The notes beneath the pieces were generated by a model. That model saw only the letters and a program-made list of their open reading frames with translations, was not told the origin of the DNA and did no database searches. Below are positions 49,254-60,134 of a DNA stretch of 64,000 nucleotides, one piece after another; position 1 is the first letter of the stretch, and each line of letters starts with the position of its first letter. Source of the DNA: Lepas anatifera. Lineage: Eukaryota > Arthropoda > Thecostraca > Lepadidae. The DNA lies in NCBI GenBank assembly GCA_034440635.1, contig JAOTON010000940.1, positions 868,001 to 932,000 of the forward strand, in the 5' to 3' direction. Both the position numbers and the translations under genes were made by a program.

Positions 49254-49760
49254 CAGTGGCGGATCTAGCGGGTCGGTTTGGGAGGGGCAAACCAAAGTCG
49301 AAAAGCAAAAAAAAAACGTCACGCAGTAAAAAGCTGCGCCACCAATATCACTTGCCGGTAGAATTTTGGGTATTTGAGGCGAAAAGCTAAAAAAACGTCA
49401 CGGGGTGAAAAATATGGGCTCGAGATACTTCTTCCTATCCAAGGCTGGCTATACTATGACTGGCTATACTATAACTGAGAATTATTGATATTTACTCCAT
49501 GATCCTGATGAAGGGCTGTGCCCGAATATATAATCTTTAGTGTTTTTTATGTTTCCGGATTCGAGGGACAGGCCAGGGAACATCTTATCAATTTATGTTC
49601 TGTTTGAAGTTGAGAGTTGAAACACCAAAATCTTGCTTATAAACTAAAAAGGAGTAGGGGAAAAAAGGAGGTCGATCGCGTTGGGGGTCAAAAACATAGT
49701 TTTGCCCTGAGCTTTTCCGTTTGGGGGAATGCCTGTTTTGCCCCCCTGGATCCGCCACTG
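49254..49760. mobile_element. hAT-like MITE with 8-bp TSD, second copy
   Basis: Ends CAGTGGCGGATCTA and TGGATCCGCCACTG; perfect 8-bp duplication GCCAATTT (49246-49253 and 49761-49768). Reverse orientation relative to the 384-bp copy at 9091-9474. The extra length is mostly a segment at about 49427-49590 with a hammerhead-like core. Confidence 0.85.
49505..49527 (+). other. Hammerhead-ribozyme-like core (weak)
   Basis: CTGATGA, a 4-bp GGGC/GCCC stem with TGT loop, then GAA followed by T instead of A. Penelope-like and some other retroelements carry hammerhead cores of this form. The cleavage triplet and stem I are not evident, so it is at best a relic. Confidence 0.3.
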
Positions 49761-50956
49761 GCCAATTTACCACCCAAAAGGCGGCCAGTGTCAATGAAAA
49801 ACGCGTTTAAAAAAGGATTTGTAAATGCTTATTTTCATGAAAGCTTCTTCTTAGTGAGGACATGTTTACGTTTACCATCAAGCACATTTCGGGCCAGCTA
49901 ACTACTGGCACCTTGGTAGAAAATGCTGAAAGCACCCACTGACACTAAATGAAGCACGATGAGCAAATAATACAGTTATCTTCGGCCATGGCGAAAACTG
50001 AGGTGTCGTATCCACCACCTCCACTTATCACAGTTGTCCTGGCTAACGTCTTCATACTGAAATAGCCGATTGACGCTTACCTGAGCCTCATAGGCCGCAG
50101 AACCTCTGCGGGCCTGGGCTCCTGAGTTTTTGGTGACTTCCCTGAGTTTATATCGAGTCCCCTCAGCTGATCTGGGACCGATTTAGTTAACCAGGCCCTC
50201 ACACTGAACTTGAAAGCTATATGTCGCCGCTGAAGCCTATTAAGCTTTTCGGGGCCCTTTTATTGATATAGGGCCCCCTCAACAGGTCCTGGGCCCTCTG
50301 AGCTAAAAGCTGGAGCTCTGAGCTCTGAGCCCCAAGCTGGGTTAGTGTCCCTTGACCCTTGCCCCGGTGGCGGGTACGAGCCACCTTCGCCCTGGTGGGG
50401 GGGGGGCTAAAAAAGACCCACCACGATTTCAAAGACTGAGAGAGCTTGAAAAAAGCGTAAAACGGCAATCAAAAGCTCTTCAAAAATGATATCGAAAATA
50501 CTTCGGTCATTTTTCTCGTCAGGTCAATATCAAGGTCACCAGAGGTCAAAATAGGTCAAAATAGCTCATATGAGGTGTACTAAGAAAACCTCATATATCT
50601 CAGAAACTATGATAGCTAGAAACATTTCTCTAACACCATCCCAAAGCTCTTGAGTTCTTCTTTCATGAAACTGGAATTCATTTTCGCGTCAGGTCAAAGC
50701 CTAGGGAGCTACAGGTCACTGGATATTGGGAATGTTCTTGAGAATGTCCGTAGCCACCCATGCATAAGGGCGTTTCCTTTTTCGTTAATAAATTCCAAAC
50801 CAAGCAAGATACAGTCATAGTTGATGCACCATTGCAATCGTCTCGTCAATAAGAATCGAATGATATATAATATTGCTGTTAGGTCAAATTTTAAAAAATG
50901 ACCTAACCCAGGTCAACGGCCTGACCCAACTTGACCTGGTATAGTCATGATGTATA

Positions 50957-51371
50957 TGTTAGGCGGCGATTGTTTGCGCCACTGATCGAACCAAGCGCGC
51001 AGATTTCGAGACCACACGGATTGTGGGTAGTGCAGAGAAAGTGAAGCCACACGGATTGTGGGTAGCGAAGTTGTTTACTGAGATGTGGGCCACTGGTGGT
51101 GCGGTCCGGCAGCCATCAGCTGGCGTGACGCAGGTCCAATAATGGGGCGACAATTGGCATCAGTTTTGAGAGCCACCAACGGATTGGAGACCGTGATGAG
51201 TGCCCCTGGTTGTGATTGGGTGGCAGCCCGGTCACGGTGAGAGTTCGGCCATGCTGATTGTCGCGAGTTGAGGGTCCGGGTGAGTGGGTCTGCGGTCGTG
51301 TGTTCCGTAATAGAAAATTCAAGAAAGTGAAAGCTCGAGTTTAGCAGCAAGGATCGGGCGAGAAACCAACA
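50957..51371 (+). repeat. 5' LTR of element 2
   Basis: Contains the direct repeat CCACACGGATTGTGGGTAG twice (near 51013 and 51046). I cannot identify a convincing primer binding site immediately after it; TGGGACTTACC near 51379 is the nearest candidate. Confidence 0.95.
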
Positions 51372-53270
51372 TCAGCGGTGGGACTTACCTATTTCATCTG
51401 TGCCTCTTTAGTTTATTTTCGTTTTCGTGCAGTTTAAGTTAGTGTGCCACGTGGAGTTTCAAGATGGCGGAGAAGGGGGAACCAGAAACAGTTAAAATCG
51501 AGGCTGAGGCGGGGTTCAGTGCTTCATTGCCAGCGTTTTCCGGTGTGCCTCCGCCGGTATTAACCGAGGTGGACGAGGCTGACGACTTTTTGAAGAGGTT
51601 CCGTCGTGCAGCCCGCGCCAACGGATGGACGGAGGCCCGGCAACTGGACCTGCTCCCTGTCCTCCTTCAGGGCGAGACTAGCTGGGTGGCAGATGAGCTG
51701 GAAGAAGACCCTCCGGAGTCTTTAGCATTGGCTGCAGAGAAGATCAGGACACTGCTTTGCCCAAAGGAGAAGAGGAAGGTTCTGCTTCATCGATTCTACC
51801 AGGAGAGGTTGAAGGACGGTGATAACCCTCGTTTGTTCGTCCTTAACCTCCAGAAGCTCCTCCGTGGTGGAATGCCAGAAATTTCCAAAGAAGCGCAAGA
51901 AAATCTGATCCTGGAGCAGATTCCTCGAGTGGTCCCAGCGAAATGGACGATGAAACTGTTGGATTCTGAGGCGTCTTCAGTGGAGGCAGTCATCCGTAAG
52001 CTGGAGCGCCTGCAAACCATGGAGCACCTACAGAAGGATTTAGCTACAGGTGGCCACCAGGGGCCCTCAACTCGCGACCGGGTCAGTGGGGGGTCAGCTG
52101 GACCCACATTGGCGGGCGCTCAGGCTGTGCGTGCTGTCAATGCTGACCGTCGCTGCTTCCTGTGCGGCAAGACAGGACACTTGAAGAGGTCATGCCCAAA
52201 GCTGGGTACGCCAGGAGCCGCTGCAGGAGCAACAGGGGGGAAGACCAGAGAATTTCAAGTGGAGAAGACGAGAGAACTTCCAGTGGAGAAGACAGGACCA
52301 GTGTGTTTTTGTTGTGGGGGAAGGGGGCACGTCCAGGCAGTGTGCCCAAGCAAGCGTCAGCGAGACATCAGGAGGTTGGACACAGATCAGAAGTGGGGTG
52401 CTGCGAAGGAGATGAAGACCCTGGTTACGCTGAACGGTGTTACTGCTGTGGGAGTGCTGGACACAGGCAGTGCCGTCAGCCTGTTGTCTGAGTCTTTGGC
52501 CAGTGCTCTGAACCTCGGTGTGACCAAATCTGAAGAGGTGCGATGCATCGCAGCCAACGGGACGGAGCTGAAGATTGGTGGGAGGGTGCAAGTGGATGTC
52601 CAAGTGGGAGACACGAAGGTGAGGCAGCAGCTGTGGGTTTCTCAGGATCTAAGTGATGAACTGCCCATGGGGCTGGACCTGCTAACCAAGTTAGGGATAA
52701 AAATTAACTGCGAGACTGCTGAGCTGACTGCGTTTGGGGAGCCCCTGCAGCTGGTGGAGAGAAGTGACGTCATCCTGAAGTCTCCAGTACAGTGTGCAGC
52801 ACGCACAGAGACTTTCATCCGTGTCAACCGAGTGACGCTGCAGAAGCCTCACCTCTTCGAGCCTGCGGAGGTGCCAGGGGTTCAGATCTGCCCGACAGTG
52901 CACTACAACCACCAGAAGACACCTGTGCGTGTGGTGAACGTGGGAACAGAAGAGGTCACCATCCCTGCTGGAACAGTGCTGGGTGTTCAAGAGCCCTTGG
53001 AAGACCAGGAGTTGAACCTGCTGGAGGTGGACACCAGAAAGGGTGAGACAGAGCCTTTGCTGCCTTCGCTGGAGCATCTTACTGGTCAGGAGAAGACAGT
53101 GTACAGGGAGCTGCTAGATGAGTTCAAGGATGTCTTTTCTCAGAGTGCAGACGACATAGGCACTTATCGTGGACAGCATGAGCTGCACCTCACCACCATG
53201 TCAAAACCCATCCGTCAGATGGCGTACCGCACACCACTTCATCTTCGAGATCTGCTGGAGAGCAAGTTAA

Positions 53271-54517
53271 CCCTATTTCCGTCAGGCTCCCGGCTACCCC
53301 TATTTCCGGCAGGGGGGCAATATCGGCCCCCCTAAGATCTCGTAATCTAACCGGCCGATTTTGAAAATTCAAAGTGCTATAGATTCCCCTGACGCTAAAC
53401 TTTATTTTGAAAAAAAGAAAATTTCAAAATTTTGATTTTTAAGGAGAAGGTCGTGCAAAATATGCAATTTTTGTGTATTTTTTAGATTTTCCATAACCCT
53501 TGTCTCTGTTGTACGATTTTCACAAAACTAGTTCAGAGTTACAAATAATTGACCCAAAATTGTCATATACTCGAGTTACGCAAAAATTCGAAATTCAATG
53601 GCAGTTCCAGGACCAGGACTATGAGGGGAAATATATACAACCTAAAAAGTTTTTGTTACGCGGATTAGAAGCCGTGATATACTGCTTGGCATCTTTGACA
53701 CATAAATAAATGAAAAAAGTGAAAAACTCATCAGGGGCGGATGCAGTAAGGTAAAACAGTGGGGTAAAATACATACCAACAATATGCGAGTGGTATGCAT
53801 GAGTATATTAGTCCCTCGACTAGTTGAAATTTATTTCTGATAATTTTTACCCTCCCATGGCAGCTCTGGGAAAGGGGGTGACATAGGCGGATCAAGGACT
53901 CTCGTCGTGGGGGGGGGGCGGGTGGGGGTGATTGGAAACACATTTTTAATATACAACGATATTGAGTCGCGGCGGTGATACTGGCTGGGAATATGCATTT
54001 TGAAAATGTGTAGTGACTGGACACGCCTCTGGTAATCTAGAATTTGGTTATAACTATTTTGAATTTTCATATACCCAATTGTATTCGCCCTGGCACGGCT
54101 GTAAGCAGTCTTCTCACTTACTAACGTTTAGTCCTTCTTGATAACATTCCCCCCATTTTGAACTGCTGTAACCGCCCCTGATGAATACAAATAGTGACAA
54201 TTGTGAATGCACTATCATCTCACATAAAAAATGATATAATAAAACCATATAACTGGTATCAGGATCAGCAGAGACGGCTTCCTTTTACAAAGAACCCATC
54301 GCATACGATAATACTTGGTTTGTGGATAGAACCTCCCCAAAAACCCAGCCATAGCTCCGCCCCTGGTAAATATATAATATTGACAATTTCAGAAAACCTG
54401 CCTGTACTAGTTTTAGGAAAAGTCAAGAAGTTTCAAAGTTCTATCGCAAGCCGTTTCGGAGATATTCTTGAAAAACCTGAGGGGGGGGCAATATTAGCCC
54501 CCCTGCCGGAAATAGGG
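53271..54517. mobile_element. TTAA-type MITE, copy f (CCCTATTTCCG ends)
   Basis: Flanked by TTAA (53267-53270 and 54518-54521), with terminal inverted repeats CCCTATTTCCG. The left terminus is partly duplicated (again at 53298). Subterminal hairpins match: GGGGGGCAATATCGGCCCCCC left and GGGGCAATATTAGCCCC right; AAGATCTCG next to the left one also occurs in copy g (AAGATCTCGAG). Inside, at about 53737-54177, CAGGGGCGGATGCAG and CCGCCCCTG suggest a nested hAT-like unit. Insertion plus one TTAA is 1251 bases, divisible by three. Confidence 0.8.
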
Positions 54518-57429
54518 TTAAACACCTTACAAGAGCAGGGGGTGATAGAAGATTCAACATCACCATGGGCTTCATCTGTGGTCCTGGTCAGGAAGAAAGA
54601 TGGTGACATTAGGTTTTGCTGTGACTACCGAGCAGTGAACTCTGTACTTCAACATGACTCGTACCCCTTACCAAGAATTGAAGACCTGCTGAATGCAACC
54701 AACAAAGCCTGTATCTACACTGTGCTGGATCAGAGGTCAGTATACTGGGCTGTGCCCATTTCACCTGGATCGAGAGAGGTGACAGCATTCATATCTGAGT
54801 TTGGGCTGAAGCAGTGGACTCGTCAGCCCTTTGGATTGAAGACTAGCCCTGGGATGTTTCAGCGCATTATGGAAGACGTGCTGGGGGACATGAACTGGAC
54901 AACTGCGGTGGTGTACCTGGATGACCTGGTTCTATTCAGTGCGTCAAGGGAAGAACATGTGGAAGTGCTGCGGAAGATGTTACATCGGCTTAGGCAGGCT
55001 GGCCTAAAGCTTCATCCTGGCAACTGCAAGGTCGCAGTTTCAGAAGTGGATTTTCTGGGGCATCACCTGGACGCGACTGGGATGCGTCCAACAGAAGAAA
55101 AGGTGGAAGCTGTGAAGAAGTGGCCCAGACCTTGTGACAAGTCAGACGTGCGACGGTTCCTTGGCTTTGTTGGATACTACCGCCAATACATTCGTCACTG
55201 CGCTGACAAGTCTGCCCACCTCACAAACCTTCTGCAGAAGGAGGCAGAGTTTCTCTGGAGCCCTGAGTGTGAAGCAGAGTTCCAGAAGCTGAAGGAAGAG
55301 CTACAGCTGTACCCGGTGCTGCAATGTCCTGATCCTGCCGACAAGTTCATCTTGACGACTGATGCCAGTGGTTTTGGCTGGGGTGCAGAACTGAGCCAGT
55401 CGACTGGTGTCGTGGCTTTTGCCTCTGGCAAGTGGACGGAAGCAGAACGTAACTGGAGTGTCACTGAGCGTGAGCTGGGAGCTGTGGTGAAGGCTACTGT
55501 CAAGTTTCATCACTACCTTGTGGGGAAGCCTTTTCTTCTGAGAACAGACCATGAAGCAATCAAGTTTTTGCAGCGCTCCAAGTCGCCGTCAGGAAGACTC
55601 TTTCGCTGGTTGGAGCATCTACAGCAGTATGAGTTTACTGTTGAACATGTGGCTGGACAGCTCATACCACATGTTGACGCCTTGTCACGTCAGTATGAGA
55701 ACGGAGCATTGAAGACTGAGCTACGAGCATCTGCACCAGAGTTTGTACCCAGAGGCTATTTCAACATGGATGTGCTGCCATGCCACGCGACGGGGGTGAA
55801 GGAACCTGATATGACAGCCGTGGAAGACCCTGCTGGACATGATGGTGACGGTTATGCAGCAGACAAGAACAAGGATCGCGCTGAAGAGGAAATTGAAGAC
55901 CATGTTGAAGCTGAGGGTGACGAAGATGTTGAAGATCCTGTAGGAAGTGGAGTTGAAGACCAGCTGAAACACAAAGAGATAGGTGACCTGGCTACAGAAA
56001 CAGCAAGGGATCCAGTTTTAAGCCAAGTCATACGTCACAGCCGAGGAAAACCAGTTAACAGGGAACAGTTGGACATGCAACAGCAGACAGAGCTAGATTT
56101 CTACATCAATCTTGCTGGCCTGAAGGTGCGTGGTGATCTGGTGTTACGTCAGACCGTGGGACATCGACAGCCGCAGATAATTCTACCAACGAGTCTGCAC
56201 CTGCGCGCCTTACAGCTGGCCTATGATGTACCAATGTCAGGGCATAGTGGTGTCAGAAGAACACTGCACCGCCTCACTACTGGCTTTTTCTGGTTCAACA
56301 TGCAGCGGGAAGTTCGGCAGTACTGCAGCAGCTGTGCGTCCTGTTTGGCTACCAAACCGAAGTCTTCTGAATGCAAGGAAGGAAGAGGAACCATTCAGAC
56401 AGAAGGGGAGCCGTTTCAACACTGGTCAGCTGATATTCTGGAATTATCAGAAAGCTTCAACGGACACAAGTATGTGCTGGTAGTAACAGACTTGTTTACA
56501 AAATGGATTGAGACTTTTGCACTGAAGAGACAGACCGCTGAAGATGTAGCTGAATGTTTGGTTCAAGTTATCTGCCGTTTTGGAGTGATGAAGTCACTGC
56601 TCACAGATCAGGGCAGGAATTTTGAAAGCTCTCTTATTCGAGGTATTTGTCAGATGCTGGGCGTGAAGAAACTGAGGACAACAATCTACCACCCCTGCTG
56701 TAACGGTCAAGTTGAGCGTCTCAACCGCTCGCTAACGGAGCTGCTGACTCACTACGTCACCGAAAATCAGCGAGACTGGAACCAGTGGCTACCGGTGGTG
56801 ACGGCGGCTTATAACTCAGGCTGTCACAGCGCCACTGGGTTCACACCGTCTGAGCTGGTATATGGACGTCCTATGAAGACCTGTCTGGAAGCTGAGTTCT
56901 CCGTAGACAGCGTGAAAAACCAGAGCTATCGTCGATTTCTGATCAAGCTCAGAAGTCACCTCAGAGAAGCACAACAGAGGGCACTGGACAGGATTCAGCG
57001 GGAGCAGAGTGGGCGGACGTAGACAAGACCGGCAACGTTTCAAGTTGGAGACGAAGTTTGGTGCCGAAACTTCACAGCAAGAAAAGGGGTCCAGGGAAAG
57101 CTGACGCCGAAATTTATAGGACCGTACGTGGTAACTGAGGTAAAAGCTCCTGACTACGTCATCAAGAAAGGAAGAAAACGAAGACTGATTCGCGGGTTTC
57201 ATCTGAAGAAGGGGGAGAAGCTGTGGTCCACTCACGAAACAGCGTTTGAGGACGCTGCGATCGAGATGCCTGAAGACTGGGCATGGGACGTGGCAGTGGA
57301 CAGCCTCACTACAGACATGGCTGTTGACGCGACACCGGCGACGACATCGGGCGGTGGAGCGGTATCACCGAGACCTACAGCTGGTGGTGGCACAGCGGAG
57401 CCGTTGAATACGACCAGAGCCAGCGCGGG

Positions 57430-57800
57430 GGCGCCGGCGACCACGGCGGATGGCAGGTCGACGCGGGCGACTGCGGCCGGTGGTGGCGCGGAGGCGCCGA
57501 CTACGACGGCTGGTGACGGCGCCGGGGCGCCGATTGGCAGGTCGACGCGGGCGACTGCAGCCGGTGGCGGCGCGAGGGCACCGACTACGACGGCTGGTGA
57601 CGGCGCCGGGGCGCCGATTGGCAGGTCGACGCGGGCGACTGCAGCCGGTGGCGGCGCGAGGGCACCGACTACGACGGCTGGCGGCGGCGCGAGGGCGCCG
57701 GCTACGACGGCTGGTGGCGGCGAGGGGGCGCCGACTGCGACAGCTGGTGGCGGCGAGGGGGCGCCAACTGCGACAGCTGGTGGCGGTGCAGGGGCACTGT
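57430..57800 (+). repeat. GC-rich coding repeats in Pol tail
   Basis: 84-bp units start at 57452, 57536 and 57620 (28 residues, GRSTRATAAGGGARAPTTTA-like), followed by 36-39-bp units encoding TTAGGG(E/A)(G/R)AP. The antisense strand is open for 337 codons across this region only because of composition. Confidence 0.85.
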
Positions 57801-58375
57801 CGGCCCCTGCTGATGACGACGCGGCGACAGTTGGAGGCTGCGCGGGGCTGCTGCCTACCGCTGGTGGCAGCGCCGCTACATCTGGTGGCGGTGCGAGGGC
57901 ACCGCCAACGACTACTGGTGACGGCCGGGCGGTGTTGACGGGTCCGGCAGCGACGGAGCTGCCCCGTTCGATGCTGCCCCCTGGATCGGCCGAGGCGGCT
58001 GCAGCCGCGCCATCTGCTCGGACGGCGACACTGCCTGGTGCGGTAGCGACTGAGCCGCGCAGTCTGGTGCTGCCCTCTGGATCGGCCGAGACGACTACAG
58101 CAGCGCCATCTGATCCGGTCTGGCTTTACGAGCCACGCGTTGCGGTGGCAGGAGCGCCATCTATCTCGACTCCAACGACTGGAGCGGACGAGGCGGCGAC
58201 AGCGACGCCATCTGTTCCGGTGCTGCCCTCGGGAGCGGACCTGGCGGCTTCTGAACAGGTGCAGGCGGACAACGCGGGTCGGGCGAGAGCTCATCCGACG
58301 CGGACGAGGTACGGACGCGAGATTCGTACGCCCAGGCGTTATTTTGACTAAACCGAGGCAGTGATAGACTTTGGT

Positions 58376-58875
58376 CACGAGTACCGGATATGTATTTTGT
58401 TCGGAGACCTTCAGTCTCTTTTCAGAAGTGGTCGTTATTATTGTCGTAGGCCTTCAGTCTACTTTCACGAGTGGATATGTTTTGTTCGGAGACTTTCAGT
58501 CTCTTTTCAGAAGTGGTCGTTATTATTGTCGTAGGCCTTCAGTCTACTTTCACGAGTGGATGTGTTTTGTTCGGAGACTTTCAGTCTCTTTTCAGAAGTG
58601 GTCGTTATTATTGTCGTAGGCCTTCAGTCTACTTTCACGAGTGGATGTGTTTTGCTCGGAGACTTTCAGTCTCTTTTCAGAAGTGGTCGTTATTATTGTC
58701 GTAGGCCTTCAGTCTACTTTCACGAGTGGATATGTTTTGTTCGGAGACTTTCAGTCTCTTTTCAGAAGTGGTCGTTATTATTGTCGCAGGCCTTCAGTCT
58801 ACTTTCACGAGTGGATGTGTTTTGTTCGGAGACCTTCAGTATTCCTTCAGTGGTGGATGTATCTTACCTGTAGGC
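58376..58875 (+). repeat. 85-bp tandem array before the PPT
   Basis: Units marked by GTTCGGAGACTTTCAGTC and GTCGTTATTATTGTCG repeat at exactly 85 bases (landmarks at 58471, 58556, 58641, 58726), about five and a half copies. Because 85 is not divisible by three the frame rotates each unit; the short ORFs are array translations. Confidence 0.9.
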
Positions 58876-58889
58876 CCGAAGTCTACCTT

Positions 58890-58902
58890 AAGGGGAGGGG
58901 GA
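58890..58902 (+). promoter_or_regulatory. Polypurine tract of element 2
   Basis: AAGGGGAGGGGGA abuts the 3' LTR. Confidence 0.85.
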
Positions 58903-59318
58903 TGTTAGGCGGCGATTGTTTGCGCCACTGATCGAACCAAGCGCGCAGGTTTCGAGAACACACGGATTGTGGGTAGGGCACGAGAAAGTGAAGCCACACG
59001 GATTGTGGGTAGCGAAGTTGTTTACTGAGATGTGGGCCACTGGTGGTGCGGTCCGGCAGCAATCAGCTGGCGTGACGCAGGTCCAATAATGGGGCGACAA
59101 TTGGCATCAGTTTTGAGAGCCACCAACGGATTGGAGACGGTGATGAGTGCCCCTGGTTGTGATTGCGTGGCAGCCCGGCCACGGTGAGAGTTCGGCCATG
59201 CTGGTTGTCGCGAGTTGAGGGTCCGGGTGAGTGGGTCTGCGGTCGTGTGTTCCGTAATAGAAAATTCAAGGAAGTGAAAGCTTGAGTTTAGCAGCAAGGA
59301 TCGGGCGAGAAACCAACA
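58903..59318 (+). repeat. 3' LTR of element 2
   Basis: About 97.5% identical to the 5' LTR by eye. Confidence 0.95.
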
Positions 59319-60134
59319 TATATCATTTGACTTGCAATGACTATACAAACACTTTGGTTACAAAATAAAAGTTCTATCTTTGTTTATTCAAAATTTATAT
59401 AGTAAAACACCAAAAAATGCTTATTTGACCTAAGGTGAACTTTCAAAGGTCCCAAGTCAAAATTGTTGGCATCGACATCAGAAATGGGCTAAGTGCAAGT
59501 TGTAACCAATGTTTGAAGTTGATTCCATCCATACTTACTGAGGCAAGCTCATTTCGTGGTTTTCCGCATGTATTTACAATGGGGAGATAGTGCTCTGCAT
59601 ATGACCTTAGGTCACCAATATAAAAAATCCCCGAACACATGTTGTATCTCCTGGTGGGTCCAATATATGTGGTATGAGATTCAACTTGATCGATTAACCC
59701 CCTTTTAGTTATGCAGTCCTAAGCATTTTTTTAGGTGAGGTCACTTCACCTGGCCTGGTGACCTGACCTGATATGACATTGAGCTAAAATTTTCAGGAAA
59801 GATGTAAAAATGATGAAGGAACAGCTAGACCAAGTTTGGCGGCGCTGCGCGCCGCCGTTTTTTGTCGATTTGGAAAAACCCGAGGGGGGTCTAAAAAGAC
59901 CCCCACCCGGGCGAAGGATAAGCTGGTCAGGGTCCCCTGGGTCAAATGAGCTCGTCGGGGCCCTTATCTGGCCCCCTTAACTGGCACGGGCCCCTCAGTT
60001 GATTTTGGAGACCCAAAATCCCACCTACCGGATTCCACCCACAACAGATTTCCTGATTCCCTGAGGGTCCCTGGTGGCCATTGGGGATTTTTCCCGCGAT
60101 CAGCGCTGGGGTCCCTCCCCCGAGACAATGCTTA

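Larger units (their letters stand above)
51464..58351 (+). pseudogene. gag-pol: gag-pol of element 2, disrupted
   Basis: One continuous frame. Capsid-like region at residues 1-220, CCHC knuckles CFLCGKTGHLKRSC (231-244) and CFCCGGRGHVQAVC (281-294), protease VLDTGSA with Asp333. The frame is broken inside the reverse transcriptase start by a 1247-bp TTAA MITE (53271-54517). Beyond it, the same frame resumes: reverse transcriptase with YLDD (54914-54925), RNase H (LTTDASG, RTDHEAI), integrase zinc domain (SGHSGVRRT, CSSCASC) and DDE core (WSADILE, LLTDQGR, NGQVERLN). A TAG at 57020-57022 cuts off the last part: a basic post-integrase domain (KLTPKFIGPYVV) and a long Ala/Gly/Thr-rich tail ending at 58351. 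Only about two lesions in some 1880 codons, so decay is limited. Confidence 0.9.
50957..59318 (+). mobile_element. Ty3/gypsy LTR retrotransposon 2
   Basis: LTRs of 415 and 416 bp, TGTTAG..CCAACA, with about ten substitutions and one indel between them (roughly 2.5%), so older than element 1. Target duplication TATA (50953-50956 and 59319-59322). A single gag-pol frame with one MITE insertion and one nonsense codon, a repeat-rich tail, an 85-bp array and a polypurine tract. Inserted in MITE copy e. Confidence 0.95.
50356..59917. mobile_element. TTAA-type MITE, copy e, split by LTR element 2
   Basis: MITE sequence is 50356-50956 and 59319-59917. Subterminal hairpins share the CTAAAAAGACC core: near 50392-50422 and 59882-59904. 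The GAGCCACCTTCGCC motif is at about 50379-50392 and its inverse GGGCGAAGG at the right end. Flanks TTGA (50352-50355) and ATAA (59918-59921) replace an intact TTAA at 11564-11567 in the paralog, so the target was TTAA. AGGTCA words fill the interior; a GGCGGCGC/GCGCCGCC hairpin is at about 59838-59857. Confidence 0.75.

Noticed and set aside
57365..58378. 337-codon minus-strand ORF
   Set aside because: Antisense of the GC-rich Pol tail repeats; Arg-rich composition is a by-product.
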